From an uncultured Bacillota bacterium (lineage in GTDB: Bacteria; Bacillota_I; Bacilli_A; RF39; UBA660), in assembly GCA_945867665.1 (NCBI GenBank), contig CAMBIR010000009.1, forward strand, positions 1 to 52,067: DNA of 52,067 nucleotides, in the 5' to 3' direction. Below, piece after piece: positions 29,129-38,100 of this stretch (its first letter is position 1; every line of letters begins with the position of its first letter). The position numbers were made by a program, and so were the translations under genes. The notes under the pieces were generated by a model. That model ran no database searches. It had not been told where the DNA came from and was given only the letters and a program-made list of their open reading frames with translations.

Positions 29129-29774
29129 TGTTATTTATGAGGATAATCACTTACTTGTTGTTGAGAAACCTATCAACGTTCCAGTATGCGCAGATAGTTC
29201 TTATGATGATGATTTGCTTAGTATGCTAAAACAATATTTAAAAGAAAAATATCATAAACCAGGGAATGTTTATTTGGGGCTTGTCCATCGTTTAGATAGA
29301 CCTGTTTCAGGTGTGATGGTTTTTGCGAAAACAAGTAAGGCTGCTAGCAGGCTAGGAAAACAGGTTAGTGAACATATTTTAAAGAAAGAATATTTGGCTG
29401 TTGTAGAAGGACGCGTTCCTCTAGAGGGAGAATTTTTTGATTATTTAAAAAAAGATGAGGAGAAAAATATTTCTTATGTTACAGATAAAAATCACGGAAA
29501 AGAAGCTAGGCTTTATTATAAAAGATTAGATTACAAAAATAATTTTAGTTTAGTGGAAATTCATTTGGAAACTGGACGTAGTCATCAGATTCGTGTACAG
29601 TTTTCTTCAAGGGGATTTCCTTTAGTTGGAGATGCAAAATATAATCCTAATCATGATGGAAAGACGAATGTTGCTTTATATGCAAAGAAACTCTCCTTTT
29701 ATCATCCTGTTACAAAGGAAAAAATGGAATTTGAAGGAGAAATGCCAAAAAGATACCCATTTTCTTTATTTTAG
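29106..29774 (+). CDS. RluA-family pseudouridine synthase
   Basis: 222 residues. It isomerises uridine to pseudouridine in rRNA or tRNA. The catalytic motif GLVHRLDRPVSGVMVFAKT carries the active-site Asp, and HLETGRSHQIRVQFSSRGFPLVGDAKY is the second family signature. The N-terminal S4 domain of RluD is missing, as in RluA-like short forms. The start is taken at 29106 (MAELQKINVIYEDNH), overlapping the methyltransferase by 23 bases, because conserved sequence begins there. The ribosome site is weak, which fits translational coupling. Confidence 0.92.
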   Translation: MAELQKINVIYEDNHLLVVEKPINVPVCADSSYDDDLLSMLKQYLKEKYHKPGNVYLGLVHRLDRPVSGVMVFAKTSKAASRLGKQVSEHILKKEYLAVVEGRVPLEGEFFDYLKKDEEKNISYVTDKNHGKEARLYYKRLDYKNNFSLVEIHLETGRSHQIRVQFSSRGFPLVGDAKYNPNHDGKTNVALYAKKLSFYHPVTKEKMEFEGEMPKRYPFSLF

Positions 29775-29827
29775 GATATCTTTTTCTTTAATAAAAATAC
29801 TTAAAAAGATTTTTGGTAAGAGATATT

Positions 29828-29864
29828 AAATAAGAGTAGTTTCTGTTTGAAATTACTCTTATTT
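29828..29864. terminator. bidirectional terminator between rluA-like and dnaE
   Basis: AAATAAGAGTAGTTTC (29828-29843) pairs with GAAATTACTCTTATTT (29849-29864), with one mismatch. It overlaps the dnaE stop codon and serves converging genes. Confidence 0.85.
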
Positions 29865-32831
29865 ACTTTCTAATAAATTTAAGCTATTTACAATAATTTG
29901 ATATTGGTCAAATCTTTTTTCAACACGACCTAAAATGCGAATGATATCTTTTTTCTTAATATTATTATATTGTTTATACGTTTTAGGAAACATGGTTAAA
30001 GAGATTTGTCCATATTCATCAGAAGCCGTGATAAATGCCATAATATCATTATTTTTAGTGGTTACTTCCTTGATGTTGTCAATGGATAATACCATAGAGA
30101 TAGTTCTATCGAAGTATTTTTCTACAGATAATGTATCAATGTCTGTTGTGCTTTTATAGATATTGGTTGGGTGATTACTTAGGTAGAAACCAAAGATATC
30201 GAATTGATTGGCGATTTGTTCTTCTTTGCTGTATTCCTCATACTCTTCTAAGTTAAGGGGAGGTAAGTCAATCATCCCAGCGTTTTTGGAAATTAAGACA
30301 TAATTAAAGATTTCTTCTAGGTTGTTAATTAATGTTTTCTCATTTGTTCCAAAAGAGTTAAAGCATCCGGCTTGAATTAAAGAAATGATGGCTTTTTTAT
30401 TTAAACTTCCGGGCTTATTTTCATTTAGGATAGTCTTTTGTTTGGTGGGTGGTGAATAATTTCTTTCTAAAAAATTAATGAATGAAGTATAAGGGGATAA
30501 TTTTCTTTCTTGGATAATCTGAGTTGCAATTGTTGTGCCGACATTCTTGATAATGGATAGGGGACAGATAATTTTTTTGTTTTGAACTTGATAGATACTT
30601 GTACTTTGATTGATATCAGGTGGTAAGATTTCAATTTTGTTTTGTCTAATTTCTGATAAATAAAGTTTTGTCTTGTAATCATTTCCAATAACATTATTTA
30701 ATATTGCTGTTTCAAAATATTGGAAGAAGTAAGTTTTTAAGAAAGCCATTTTATAGGCAACAGTAGCATAACCTACAGAATGAGATTTGTTAAATCCGTA
30801 GTTTGCAAATTTTAATATTAAGTTATAGATTTGTTCGGCTTGATTTTTCGTATGTCCATTAGAAAGAGACTTTTCGATAAATTTTGGTTTTTCTTCGATT
30901 AAAATTTGTTCTTTCTTCTTAGAAATTGCCCTTCTTAAGATATCTGCTTCTCCTAGGGTATATCCAGCATAAGTTCTAGCGATTTCTAGAATTTGTTCTT
31001 GATAGATAATGATACCGTAGGTTGGTTTTAGGATATCTTCTAGCGAAGGGTCTGGATAAGTTACTGGCTCTAGCCCCTCTTTTCTTCTGATATAATTATC
31101 AATAAATTCCATGGCACCTGGTCGGTAAAGGGCAATTGCCGCGATTAAATCGTTAAAGCTAGATACTTTTAATTTTTCTAAAAAGCGTTTCATCCCAGGA
31201 GACTCAAATTGGAAGATTCCATCCGTTTTTACTTTAGAAAATACTTCTAGGGTCTTTTTGTCTTCTATTGGGATATTTTGGAAAGTAATATTTAGATTCT
31301 CTTGTTTTCTAATATTATTTAGAACTTCTTGTATTAGGGTTAAGTTAGAGATTCCTAAAAAGTCCATTTTTAAAAGACCTAATGGTTCTAAATAATTCAT
31401 AGAGTAGGCAGTTGTATAAATTCCCCTGCTATTTTTGTAAAGAGGGATGGTCTCATCAATAGAGATACGGCTAATGACAATTCCTGAGGCATGAATACCG
31501 ATATTTCGTGGTAATCCTTCTAAGTGAAGAGCAATATCAAATAACTTTTGATAGGTTGGATTGTCATTTAATAAGCGTTTTAATTTGATATTATTTGTCA
31601 TGGTTTCTTGTAATGTTTCTTTGGAGGACAAGAGTTTGGTTAGGGTATCTACTTCCGCTAGATGAATGTCTAGTGTTCTGGCAACATCCCTTACCACTTG
31701 TTTAGCGGCTAGGGTATCAAAGGTGATAATTCCTGCAACTTTTTTTTCACCATACTTATTAATACAATAGTTGATGACATCTTGTCTTTTTTCACTATCA
31801 AAATCAATATCAATATCGGGCATCGTTACGCGTTCGGGATTTAAGAACCGTTCAAATAATAAGTCATATTTTATGGGGTCAATGTCAATAATTCCTAAGG
31901 TATAACTAACTAGGCTTCCTGCTGCAGATCCTCTTCCTGGACCTACTAAGATATGATTTTGCTTGGCATATTTAACATAGTCCCAAACGATTAGGAAATA
32001 ATTACAGAAGTTCATTTTGTTAATAATACTTAATTCTTTTTCTAAACGGGTAAGATAAATTTCTGGAACATTGTTATTCAGCCTTCGCTTTAGGCCTTTT
32101 TCACATAAGTATTTTAAATAATCATAAGCATTAATATTTTCATCATAGATAGGTAGTAGATTACTGGTATATCCAATTTCTACATTACATAAATCCACAA
32201 TTTCTTTGGTTGTATTGATATCTATTGTAGTAGTATGTTCTAATAATTCTTGTTCATTCATTAAATGGTGATGTGTATTTTCATTTAAGATGTATTCCCC
32301 AACTATTTTTTGTTCTTTTATCATTAGTAAATAATCTAAGTATTTATGGTCTTCTTTTGCTAAATAAGAAACATTATTAATGAATATTTTGTCTTCTTTT
32401 ATTTTTTCTTGTTCTTCTTTGGTGGAGTAGCCAATATAGTGATATTTATAGAGATTATATATTTCTTCATCAAAGAAGGGATAGGGAATTACTAAGATTA
32501 AATTTTCCTTGTAAGTATTTAAATCTTCTTTGGTAATTCCTCTTTCTGATACAATAGTTGATAATTTAATTAAGTTTTTGTAACCTTGATTATTCATGGC
32601 ATATAATAAAATGTTTTTTTCTTCTACTTCTAGTTCTAAGCCAATTACTGGTTTGATGTTATTTTTTTTGCATTCTTGATAAAAGGAAGGAACACCAAAC
32701 ATATTGTTGTGGTCAGTTATGGCAAGGGCTTGGTAACCTAGTGATTTTGCCCGTTTGATCAGATTTGGAATACGAATTAAACTGCTTAGCAAGGTATAAC
32801 TTGTTTTTAATTGAAGGGGAGTATAAATCAT
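29859..32831 (-). CDS. dnaE: DNA polymerase III alpha subunit (DnaE)
   Basis: 990 residues, shorter than the usual 1050-1160. The polymerase active-site Asp pair is in TMPDIDIDFDSE, with GPGRGSAAGSLVSYTLGI upstream and the MDFLGISNLTLI and IYQEQILEIA palm/fingers motifs. A helix-hairpin-helix region (FNKSHSVGYATVAYKMAFLK) and a C-terminal OB fold follow. The N-terminal PHP domain opens PLQLKTSYTLLSS, lacking the HxH metal motif, so proofreading activity there is unlikely. The start at 32831 is preferred because AAGGAG touches the ATG three codons earlier. It lies near dnaI and dnaB, consistent with a replication cluster. Confidence 0.95.
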   Translation of the reverse strand: MIYTPLQLKTSYTLLSSLIRIPNLIKRAKSLGYQALAITDHNNMFGVPSFYQECKKNNIKPVIGLELEVEEKNILLYAMNNQGYKNLIKLSTIVSERGITKEDLNTYKENLILVIPYPFFDEEIYNLYKYHYIGYSTKEEQEKIKEDKIFINNVSYLAKEDHKYLDYLLMIKEQKIVGEYILNENTHHHLMNEQELLEHTTTIDINTTKEIVDLCNVEIGYTSNLLPIYDENINAYDYLKYLCEKGLKRRLNNNVPEIYLTRLEKELSIINKMNFCNYFLIVWDYVKYAKQNHILVGPGRGSAAGSLVSYTLGIIDIDPIKYDLLFERFLNPERVTMPDIDIDFDSEKRQDVINYCINKYGEKKVAGIITFDTLAAKQVVRDVARTLDIHLAEVDTLTKLLSSKETLQETMTNNIKLKRLLNDNPTYQKLFDIALHLEGLPRNIGIHASGIVISRISIDETIPLYKNSRGIYTTAYSMNYLEPLGLLKMDFLGISNLTLIQEVLNNIRKQENLNITFQNIPIEDKKTLEVFSKVKTDGIFQFESPGMKRFLEKLKVSSFNDLIAAIALYRPGAMEFIDNYIRRKEGLEPVTYPDPSLEDILKPTYGIIIYQEQILEIARTYAGYTLGEADILRRAISKKKEQILIEEKPKFIEKSLSNGHTKNQAEQIYNLILKFANYGFNKSHSVGYATVAYKMAFLKTYFFQYFETAILNNVIGNDYKTKLYLSEIRQNKIEILPPDINQSTSIYQVQNKKIICPLSIIKNVGTTIATQIIQERKLSPYTSFINFLERNYSPPTKQKTILNENKPGSLNKKAIISLIQAGCFNSFGTNEKTLINNLEEIFNYVLISKNAGMIDLPPLNLEEYEEYSKEEQIANQFDIFGFYLSNHPTNIYKSTTDIDTLSVEKYFDRTISMVLSIDNIKEVTTKNNDIMAFITASDEYGQISLTMFPKTYKQYNNIKKKDIIRILGRVEKRFDQYQIIVNSLNLLESK

Positions 32832-32974
32832 TTGTGTCATCTCCTTAAAATACTTAAATTATTACTTCTTTTTATTTATTATAACATGAAAAAAAGAATC
32901 ATAACCTTATTTATTAAATAATAGTATAGTGATTCTCATTTTTTCTTTTCAACAGATTTGTGGAAAAGTACTAA

Positions 32975-32997
32975 TGAAGTATTTTTTGAACATAAAA
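32975..32997. repeat. dispersed 23-bp repeat, copy 1
   Basis: TGAAGTATTTTTTGAA followed by CATAAAA. The same 23 bases with one change (TATAAAA) occur at 39885-39907. Both copies lie between genes. Confidence 0.6.
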
Positions 32998-33017
32998 AAA
33001 CTCTCCAGTTAGAGAGT
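32994..33017 (-). terminator. terminator of the dnaB-dnaI operon
   Basis: ACTCTC (33000-33005) and GAGAGT (33012-33017) with a 6-base loop; the minus strand continues with seven T. It lies just after the stop of the tail-anchored protein gene. Confidence 0.8.
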
Positions 33018-33019
33018 AT

Positions 33020-33298
33020 TTATATTCTCCACATTAGGAATGCGATTAAAGCAACACCTAGGGCAATGATTAGGGCTAGGGTAAATATTGGTGCAAAACC
33101 ATCACTTTTTACGCCAATATCTGAGGTGAATGTTCCTTTTCCTTTGGCACCTTTTTTCATATATTTATTGTTGCTTTCTGGTCTTTGTAATTTGTAATTT
33201 GGTTTTAATGCTACTTTTTCATCCGTATCGGAGGTAATAATCATTTCTGACTTTCTTCCTTTTTCGTCCACAAAATCTTGCACAACACTATTTTTCAT
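33020..33298 (-). CDS. small tail-anchored membrane protein (92 aa)
   Basis: 92 residues, not recognised. About 65 charged residues (KNSVVQDFVDEKGRKSEM; KKGAKGKGTFTSDIG) precede one C-terminal membrane helix (APIFTLALIIALGVALIAFLMW), so the bulk is probably cytoplasmic. GTGAGG precedes the ATG. It begins 10 bases after the dnaI stop and is the last gene of the dnaB-dnaI transcript, so a link with replication or its membrane contact is possible but unproven. Confidence 0.7.
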   Translation of the reverse strand: MKNSVVQDFVDEKGRKSEMIITSDTDEKVALKPNYKLQRPESNNKYMKKGAKGKGTFTSDIGVKSDGFAPIFTLALIIALGVALIAFLMWRI

Positions 33299-33308
33299 TC
33301 TTTTTTCC

Positions 33309-34232
33309 TCACTTTCGTTTATTTTCGCTGACTAGAGTCATTTCTGTTGTCAGTTGTTTGATTCTTTCAATAATTCTTTTGGCTTTTACGCGGTCAATTC
33401 CTTTGGTTGTTGTACCAAAATGTTCTTCTAAATCTTTAATGGTTAAGTTTGAAGTAAAGAAAGTTGTTAGACCCTCTTGGCTTCTATGTTGGAGAATATT
33501 TCCTAAAACTTCATCTCGACTCCATTCAGTCATTGTCTCAGCTCCTATATCATCAATTAATAATACTTCAACCGTCTTTAATAGCCTAAATTTTTCATTG
33601 TAGGTATCATTATTTCCAAAAGATTCTTTTAGACTTCTTAAGAGTTCTGGATAATAGATAATAGCTACTTTATGATTCTTTTTTGCTAGTTCATTTAAAG
33701 TTGCTGAGATGAGATAGGTTTTTCCACATCCAAAATTTCCATTTAGGTATAATCCTTTCATTCCTGATTTGGGTTGATAAGTATCTAGGAAATTTTTTAA
33801 CCATTTGATAATTTCAAAACGATTTGGATCATTAATATCAATATTTTTCATACTGGCTTCTTTAATTTCTTTTGGTACATCAAAAAGATAGATATTTTCT
33901 TTATATTTATTTTTTTTATCTAATTCTTTTTTATATTTACAAGGGACGTAATCAAATACTAAGTTATCACTTAAAATGTCTGGATAAAAGACATAACCTG
34001 GATAAGAGTTTTTACATTCTAAAATGTTTTTGCAATGCTTACAGTTTTTTAATTCTTTAGCCGTTTCTTCTAGGGAAGTTGTATATTTCATCAAGTAAGA
34101 CTTGGGTAAATTTAAGTTTTCTACTACTTTTTTTAGGGTGCTATTGCTTTCTATGGCCTTATCATAATCTTCAATTAATTTATCTTGATTTAAATTATAA
34201 GTTTCATTTAATACCTCTTTTATTCCTTTCAT
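33309..34232 (-). CDS. dnaI: primosomal protein DnaI (helicase loader)
   Basis: 307 residues, usual length. DnaI is the AAA+ ATPase that loads the replicative helicase in Bacilli. The N-terminal zinc-binding region has LKNCKHCKNILECKNSYPGY and DYVPCKY. The AAA+ core shows Walker A LNGNFGCGKTYLISA near residue 166 and Walker B VEVLLIDDIGAETMTEW. The start is one base after the dnaB stop, so translation is tightly coupled. Confidence 0.95.
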   Translation of the reverse strand: MKGIKEVLNETYNLNQDKLIEDYDKAIESNSTLKKVVENLNLPKSYLMKYTTSLEETAKELKNCKHCKNILECKNSYPGYVFYPDILSDNLVFDYVPCKYKKELDKKNKYKENIYLFDVPKEIKEASMKNIDINDPNRFEIIKWLKNFLDTYQPKSGMKGLYLNGNFGCGKTYLISATLNELAKKNHKVAIIYYPELLRSLKESFGNNDTYNEKFRLLKTVEVLLIDDIGAETMTEWSRDEVLGNILQHRSQEGLTTFFTSNLTIKDLEEHFGTTTKGIDRVKAKRIIERIKQLTTEMTLVSENKRK

Positions 34233-34233
34233 C

Positions 34234-35538
34234 TTATCGATACTCCTTTAGTAAGTCTTGCATTGCTTGTTGTTCTTCTAGGCTTGCTTCTTTTTTTTCT
34301 ATATTTTTATCAAACCATTCTGGTACTTTTTCTTCTCTTGTTACTCTTGGTTTTGTTAGTGTGGTGCCTTTTTTATATTTTTTGTGTTCTTTTTCGGCTA
34401 AGCGCATTGCTTCATCGACTGTTTCTATTTTTTGTCTTTGCCATTGTCCTGCAATTGTCTCGGCTAGACCTCGTGTTAATTTATTATTGTTAGTTTTTAA
34501 AATATAATCAATTAAGACATTGACAACTCCTGGTTGTAATTTATAAACACAAACTAAGTCTTCGGCTAATTTTAAGTCTCTTGATGTTGGCTCCACTCCA
34601 TTATTTTTACTTTTTAATAAATCATAAGGACTGATGGTTTCAAAGGTATAAATCATTTTCGCACGTCTTGAGGTATCACCCGTTGGCTCTTTTAAGTATT
34701 CTGGTTGCGTGTTATAAACAATGGTTGGTAAGAGACCATGATTATCAAATTGATAATAATTTCTACACGTTTTTCTTAGTTCTTCTTTATTTAATGTTCC
34801 TCTTTCTGTAATACAAATTGGGATAATATCTTGCATCTTGACAACGTCTAGTCCATATAGAAATGAGAGTTGTAAAATTAATTCTTGATTGTCTTTAGTG
34901 AAGATTTTGTTTTTATCTAAACCACTTGGTAGAGCATTGGATAAAAATTCAAAATCGAAATTGGTATTTATATTTAATTTTTGAACATTTGTTTTTCTAA
35001 TGTCACTATTTACGACTTCATAAGAGGTTAGAGGAACAGAAGAAAATACTTCTGTAAATGATGCTGTTATATCTTGATAAGTACTGGTTGATAGCCTTGG
35101 GGATTTAAAGTAATCTAAGACTTTTTCATATTCTTTCTTTCCTAAATTATTGTATAAGACAACATTTAGGATAGGATGGTTAAAAAAGTCACTTGCTTTA
35201 ATTGGAGAATATAACTGATAGATATAACTTCCTGTTGTGGATTCTTTAAAGTAAGTTTTTAAAAGACCGATAGCTTCTAATTTGTGTCTTGCTTTTTCTA
35301 TTTCTGATAGAGATATTTGCATGTTGGTTACCAAATGATGGTGGGTATACTCTATACTTATCTGGGTTAGTTTGTCTAAATCAGACCAAAGAGTAAAATA
35401 CAACATTACGGCAAGAGGGCCAATAATTGGTTGATATAACATGGTTAGTATGAGTCTATCTTCTGCAGTAATAATACTTTTATTTACTACAGTATACACA
35501 TCAGCAGGAGAGATTCCTTTCAAATTTAATTCTTTCAT
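34234..35538 (-). CDS. dnaB: replication initiation protein DnaB (Bacillus type, DnaD-like)
   Basis: 434 residues. This is the primosome protein that acts with DnaI and DnaD at oriC, not the helicase. The N-terminal winged-helix region starts ISPADVYTVVNKSIITAEDR and LTMLYQPIIGPLAVMLYFTLW; the C-terminal DnaD-like domain (PTSRDLKLAEDLVCVYKLQP, VLIDYILKTNNNKL) ends with a basic/acidic tail. A promoter TTTACT-N17-TAAAAT lies just upstream. It heads the dnaB-dnaI operon. Confidence 0.9.
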   Translation of the reverse strand: MKELNLKGISPADVYTVVNKSIITAEDRLILTMLYQPIIGPLAVMLYFTLWSDLDKLTQISIEYTHHHLVTNMQISLSEIEKARHKLEAIGLLKTYFKESTTGSYIYQLYSPIKASDFFNHPILNVVLYNNLGKKEYEKVLDYFKSPRLSTSTYQDITASFTEVFSSVPLTSYEVVNSDIRKTNVQKLNINTNFDFEFLSNALPSGLDKNKIFTKDNQELILQLSFLYGLDVVKMQDIIPICITERGTLNKEELRKTCRNYYQFDNHGLLPTIVYNTQPEYLKEPTGDTSRRAKMIYTFETISPYDLLKSKNNGVEPTSRDLKLAEDLVCVYKLQPGVVNVLIDYILKTNNNKLTRGLAETIAGQWQRQKIETVDEAMRLAEKEHKKYKKGTTLTKPRVTREEKVPEWFDKNIEKKEASLEEQQAMQDLLKEYR

Positions 35539-35667
35539 ACAACCACTGTCCTCTTAGTTACATTTTATAATAAATGATGAGAAAAGTAAAGAAAATTTCT
35601 GGATTTAGGTAGCACTCTTAAAATTCAAATAGGATATCTTTGAGAGGTAGATTTAAAAAAAAATAAG

Positions 35668-35749
35668 AAAAAGATATCACTCGATTTCTTAATAAAGAAG
35701 AAGGTAATTCTACTACTCAAAAAGAAATATTTTAGGATATCTTTTTTTT
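35668..35749. repeat. long-loop inverted repeat in the dnaB / pseudo-RNB gap
   Basis: AAAAAGATATC (35668-35678) and GATATCTTTTT (35736-35746) are inverted with a 57-base loop, followed by T runs on both strands. A third GATATC copy lies near 35633. It may terminate the pseudo-RNB transcript before dnaB. Nothing else is seen in 35540-35747. Confidence 0.45.
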
Positions 35750-37913
35750 AATTTATTGGTTTTAAGATTTTTTTTAAGTTTTTATGATTTTCACTTCTTA
35801 CTTGATATGATGTGTATTCTTCATTATTGAATGTATCTAATAAGTAAGAAATCATTTTGACTTCTTCTGATAAGTCATATTTTCCTTCTTGTATTTTATG
35901 AATTGTACTTTGTAAGTAAATGCCTAATGAGGTAGTTTCATCTAATATTATTCTACTAGTATCGGTTGGGGTCATTGTATAATATTTATCTTTAGTATTC
36001 TTGATAATATTAATTATTTGGTAAGATTCTGTTTTTGATAGTTTGGATAGTATTTGGCAGATATCATTATGATTTTTAAGCATTTTCTCTTCATCTATTT
36101 TTTCCTCTTCATAGATAAACGGAACCTCCATACTCTTAAATATTTCTGTAATTTCTTTTGATAATATATTTTGTATTAATTCTTTTATTCTAGAGGAATT
36201 ATTTAGAAGTACACTTTGGCTTTTACTTTTTATTTTTAAAATTTTATTAAAGTCTTTTAAAAATGGATATGTTTGATATTTCTTTAAATCACTTTCTGGG
36301 ATTACTTTATCTATTTTTAAAAGAGAAGGGGATATTTTTAAAGAAGATATTTTATTATTTGGATAGATAGTATAATTTAAATTCATAGTAGGATATAAAT
36401 CATTGGTATCTAATCTTAATAAGTATTCTTTATGATTTAAAATTTCGCTATCAAGGGGGATGAGTTTGCTGTTATCTAATATATGAATACCTAGTGTTAT
36501 ATCCCCATTTTCTTGGTATTTTATTGAGAAAGCATAATTTTTAATTTTATCTATCATAAAAGTGAAGGTATTTTCTGTTGGAAAAACTTTTTCGATAGAG
36601 GTATAAAAATAATGTTTAGTTAAATCATGAAGATTCACATTCTTTAAAATAAGTTGTTGTTGTTTTAATTTATCCGTTTTATCTTCAATTTCTGGTAATT
36701 CTTGATTTAGGTAGGATAATTCAGCTATATCTTTACTTATTTCTGACATAGAGATATATTTTTTACTTTGGCAATACGTTTCAAATGAAGAGAGCATCTC
36801 TAAATATTTTATTTTTTCTTCATTGGTTAGATTGTTTTCTTTTAAAATTAATTTTATTACTTCTTTATAGAAGAGAGGATCTGTAAATTTTAGACCTTGA
36901 TTTACTAGTTTTAATTTATAATTTTTAATCATTTCATCTAAAAGATAAAATACAATATGATTATTTTGATATCTTGCATATTTAAAATTATCTATTTTAG
37001 AGATTAGTTCTTTTATCAATGGATAATTTCTATCATCTTCAGATAATAATTTTAGAATCGTATAATAACTGCTAGTATCTGTTTTTTCTACTATTTCTAC
37101 TGAGATATTTTCTTCAAATAAGGCAATTAATTTTTTAATAAAATTTCTTTTAGATATTTCTTCTTTAGAAATTGTTCGAAGATAATTTTTTAAAACATCT
37201 TTTCCTAAGAGGCAAATTTCTTCTTTTTCTTCTTCTTTGGCTCTACTAATTTGTAAAAATAAATTATCAATTTCTTCTGGCATAAAATTATCTAAGGAGA
37301 TTCCATATCTTTTGATATAATTATCTTTTAGGATATCTTGTAAAAAGATTGATAGATTTCTTGTAGCAATAGAATCATGTGATAAAATTTTACTATAGTC
37401 TGTTAATTGTTCTTCTTCTAATGGTAATATTTTATTTAGGGTTTCTTTATACATTTTTTTCTCGATTTTAATTAATCTTTCAATATTAATAATGAATGTT
37501 TTACTTTTTTTGTATTTTTCATCTATTGATTTTATTTCCTTGTATAATGATTTATATTTAGGTAATTTTAGATATTGGAAAAATACCTTTTTATTTTTGG
37601 TGAGATCTGTAGATAAATTATTTTCTTTGGCAACTATACAATAAATTTTTTTGTAAACTTCTTTTCTTTTGCGATAAATTAGGGTGCTATGTTTGGTATA
37701 GGTATCTTTTAGTGTATATAGATATCTGATTCTTTGCTTCACATCTGTTTCTTCTAAATAGTTTAGAAATATTTCTGAATCTTCTTTGGTTAAAAAGTAA
37801 TCTAGGGATATAATATTTTTAGACCATTTTCTTTTTATTTCTTGTTCTTTATGTTTTTCCTCCATTGTTTCTAATTCTTTTTTAAAATTATTGATTTCTT
37901 GACTGAACATCAT
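35748..37913 (-). CDS. large protein with a degenerate RNase II/R (RNB) domain
   Basis: 721 residues. The N-terminal 420 residues are charged and helical with no recognised motif. From about 440 the order of RNB segments can be followed: FTFMIDKIKNYAFSI, then GDITLGIHILDNSKLIPLDS (matching GxYxLGVHIADVS), LNYTIYPNNKISSLKISPSL (matching the EI-PSVI strand), ELIQNILSKEITEIFKSMEV with PFIYEEEKID, and finally YYTMTPTDTSRI in place of the YTHFTSPIRRY end. The catalytic Asp cluster normally seen in TIDDxxAKDxDDA is gone, and the Arg-Arg of SPIRRY is missing too. An RNA-binding or scaffold role is inferred. It has an extended -10 TGCTATAGT at 37943-37951. Confidence 0.65.
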   Translation of the reverse strand: MMFSQEINNFKKELETMEEKHKEQEIKRKWSKNIISLDYFLTKEDSEIFLNYLEETDVKQRIRYLYTLKDTYTKHSTLIYRKRKEVYKKIYCIVAKENNLSTDLTKNKKVFFQYLKLPKYKSLYKEIKSIDEKYKKSKTFIINIERLIKIEKKMYKETLNKILPLEEEQLTDYSKILSHDSIATRNLSIFLQDILKDNYIKRYGISLDNFMPEEIDNLFLQISRAKEEEKEEICLLGKDVLKNYLRTISKEEISKRNFIKKLIALFEENISVEIVEKTDTSSYYTILKLLSEDDRNYPLIKELISKIDNFKYARYQNNHIVFYLLDEMIKNYKLKLVNQGLKFTDPLFYKEVIKLILKENNLTNEEKIKYLEMLSSFETYCQSKKYISMSEISKDIAELSYLNQELPEIEDKTDKLKQQQLILKNVNLHDLTKHYFYTSIEKVFPTENTFTFMIDKIKNYAFSIKYQENGDITLGIHILDNSKLIPLDSEILNHKEYLLRLDTNDLYPTMNLNYTIYPNNKISSLKISPSLLKIDKVIPESDLKKYQTYPFLKDFNKILKIKSKSQSVLLNNSSRIKELIQNILSKEITEIFKSMEVPFIYEEEKIDEEKMLKNHNDICQILSKLSKTESYQIINIIKNTKDKYYTMTPTDTSRIILDETTSLGIYLQSTIHKIQEGKYDLSEEVKMISYLLDTFNNEEYTSYQVRSENHKNLKKILKPIN

Positions 37914-37942
37914 TGTTCCCCCTTCTTTTATATTTTGATGTT

Positions 37943-37951
37943 ACTATAGCA
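37943..37951 (-). promoter_or_regulatory. extended -10 element of the pseudo-RNB gene
   Basis: TGCTATAGT on the minus strand, about 30 bases before the ATG. The same TGC-TATAnT form recurs at the CPBP gene and the arylsulfotransferase-like gene. Confidence 0.45.
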
Positions 37952-38069
37952 TAAAATATTTTTTTTAGGGATAATGTTTACTATAAAGTAAAAAAGTTTT
38001 ATATTATTTAAATAAAATACTTATCTTTACTTTAGATTTTTATTTATCTTTTTGATGAAGATAAGAAAA

Positions 38070-38100
38070 AAATAAGATAACTTGGGATGCTATCTTATTT
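38070..38100 (-). terminator. terminator of gatCAB-aspS
   Basis: AAATAAGATA (38070-38079) and TATCTTATTT (38091-38100) form a 10-bp stem around an 11-base loop, followed on the minus strand by a T-rich run. It overlaps the aspS stop. Confidence 0.8.
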
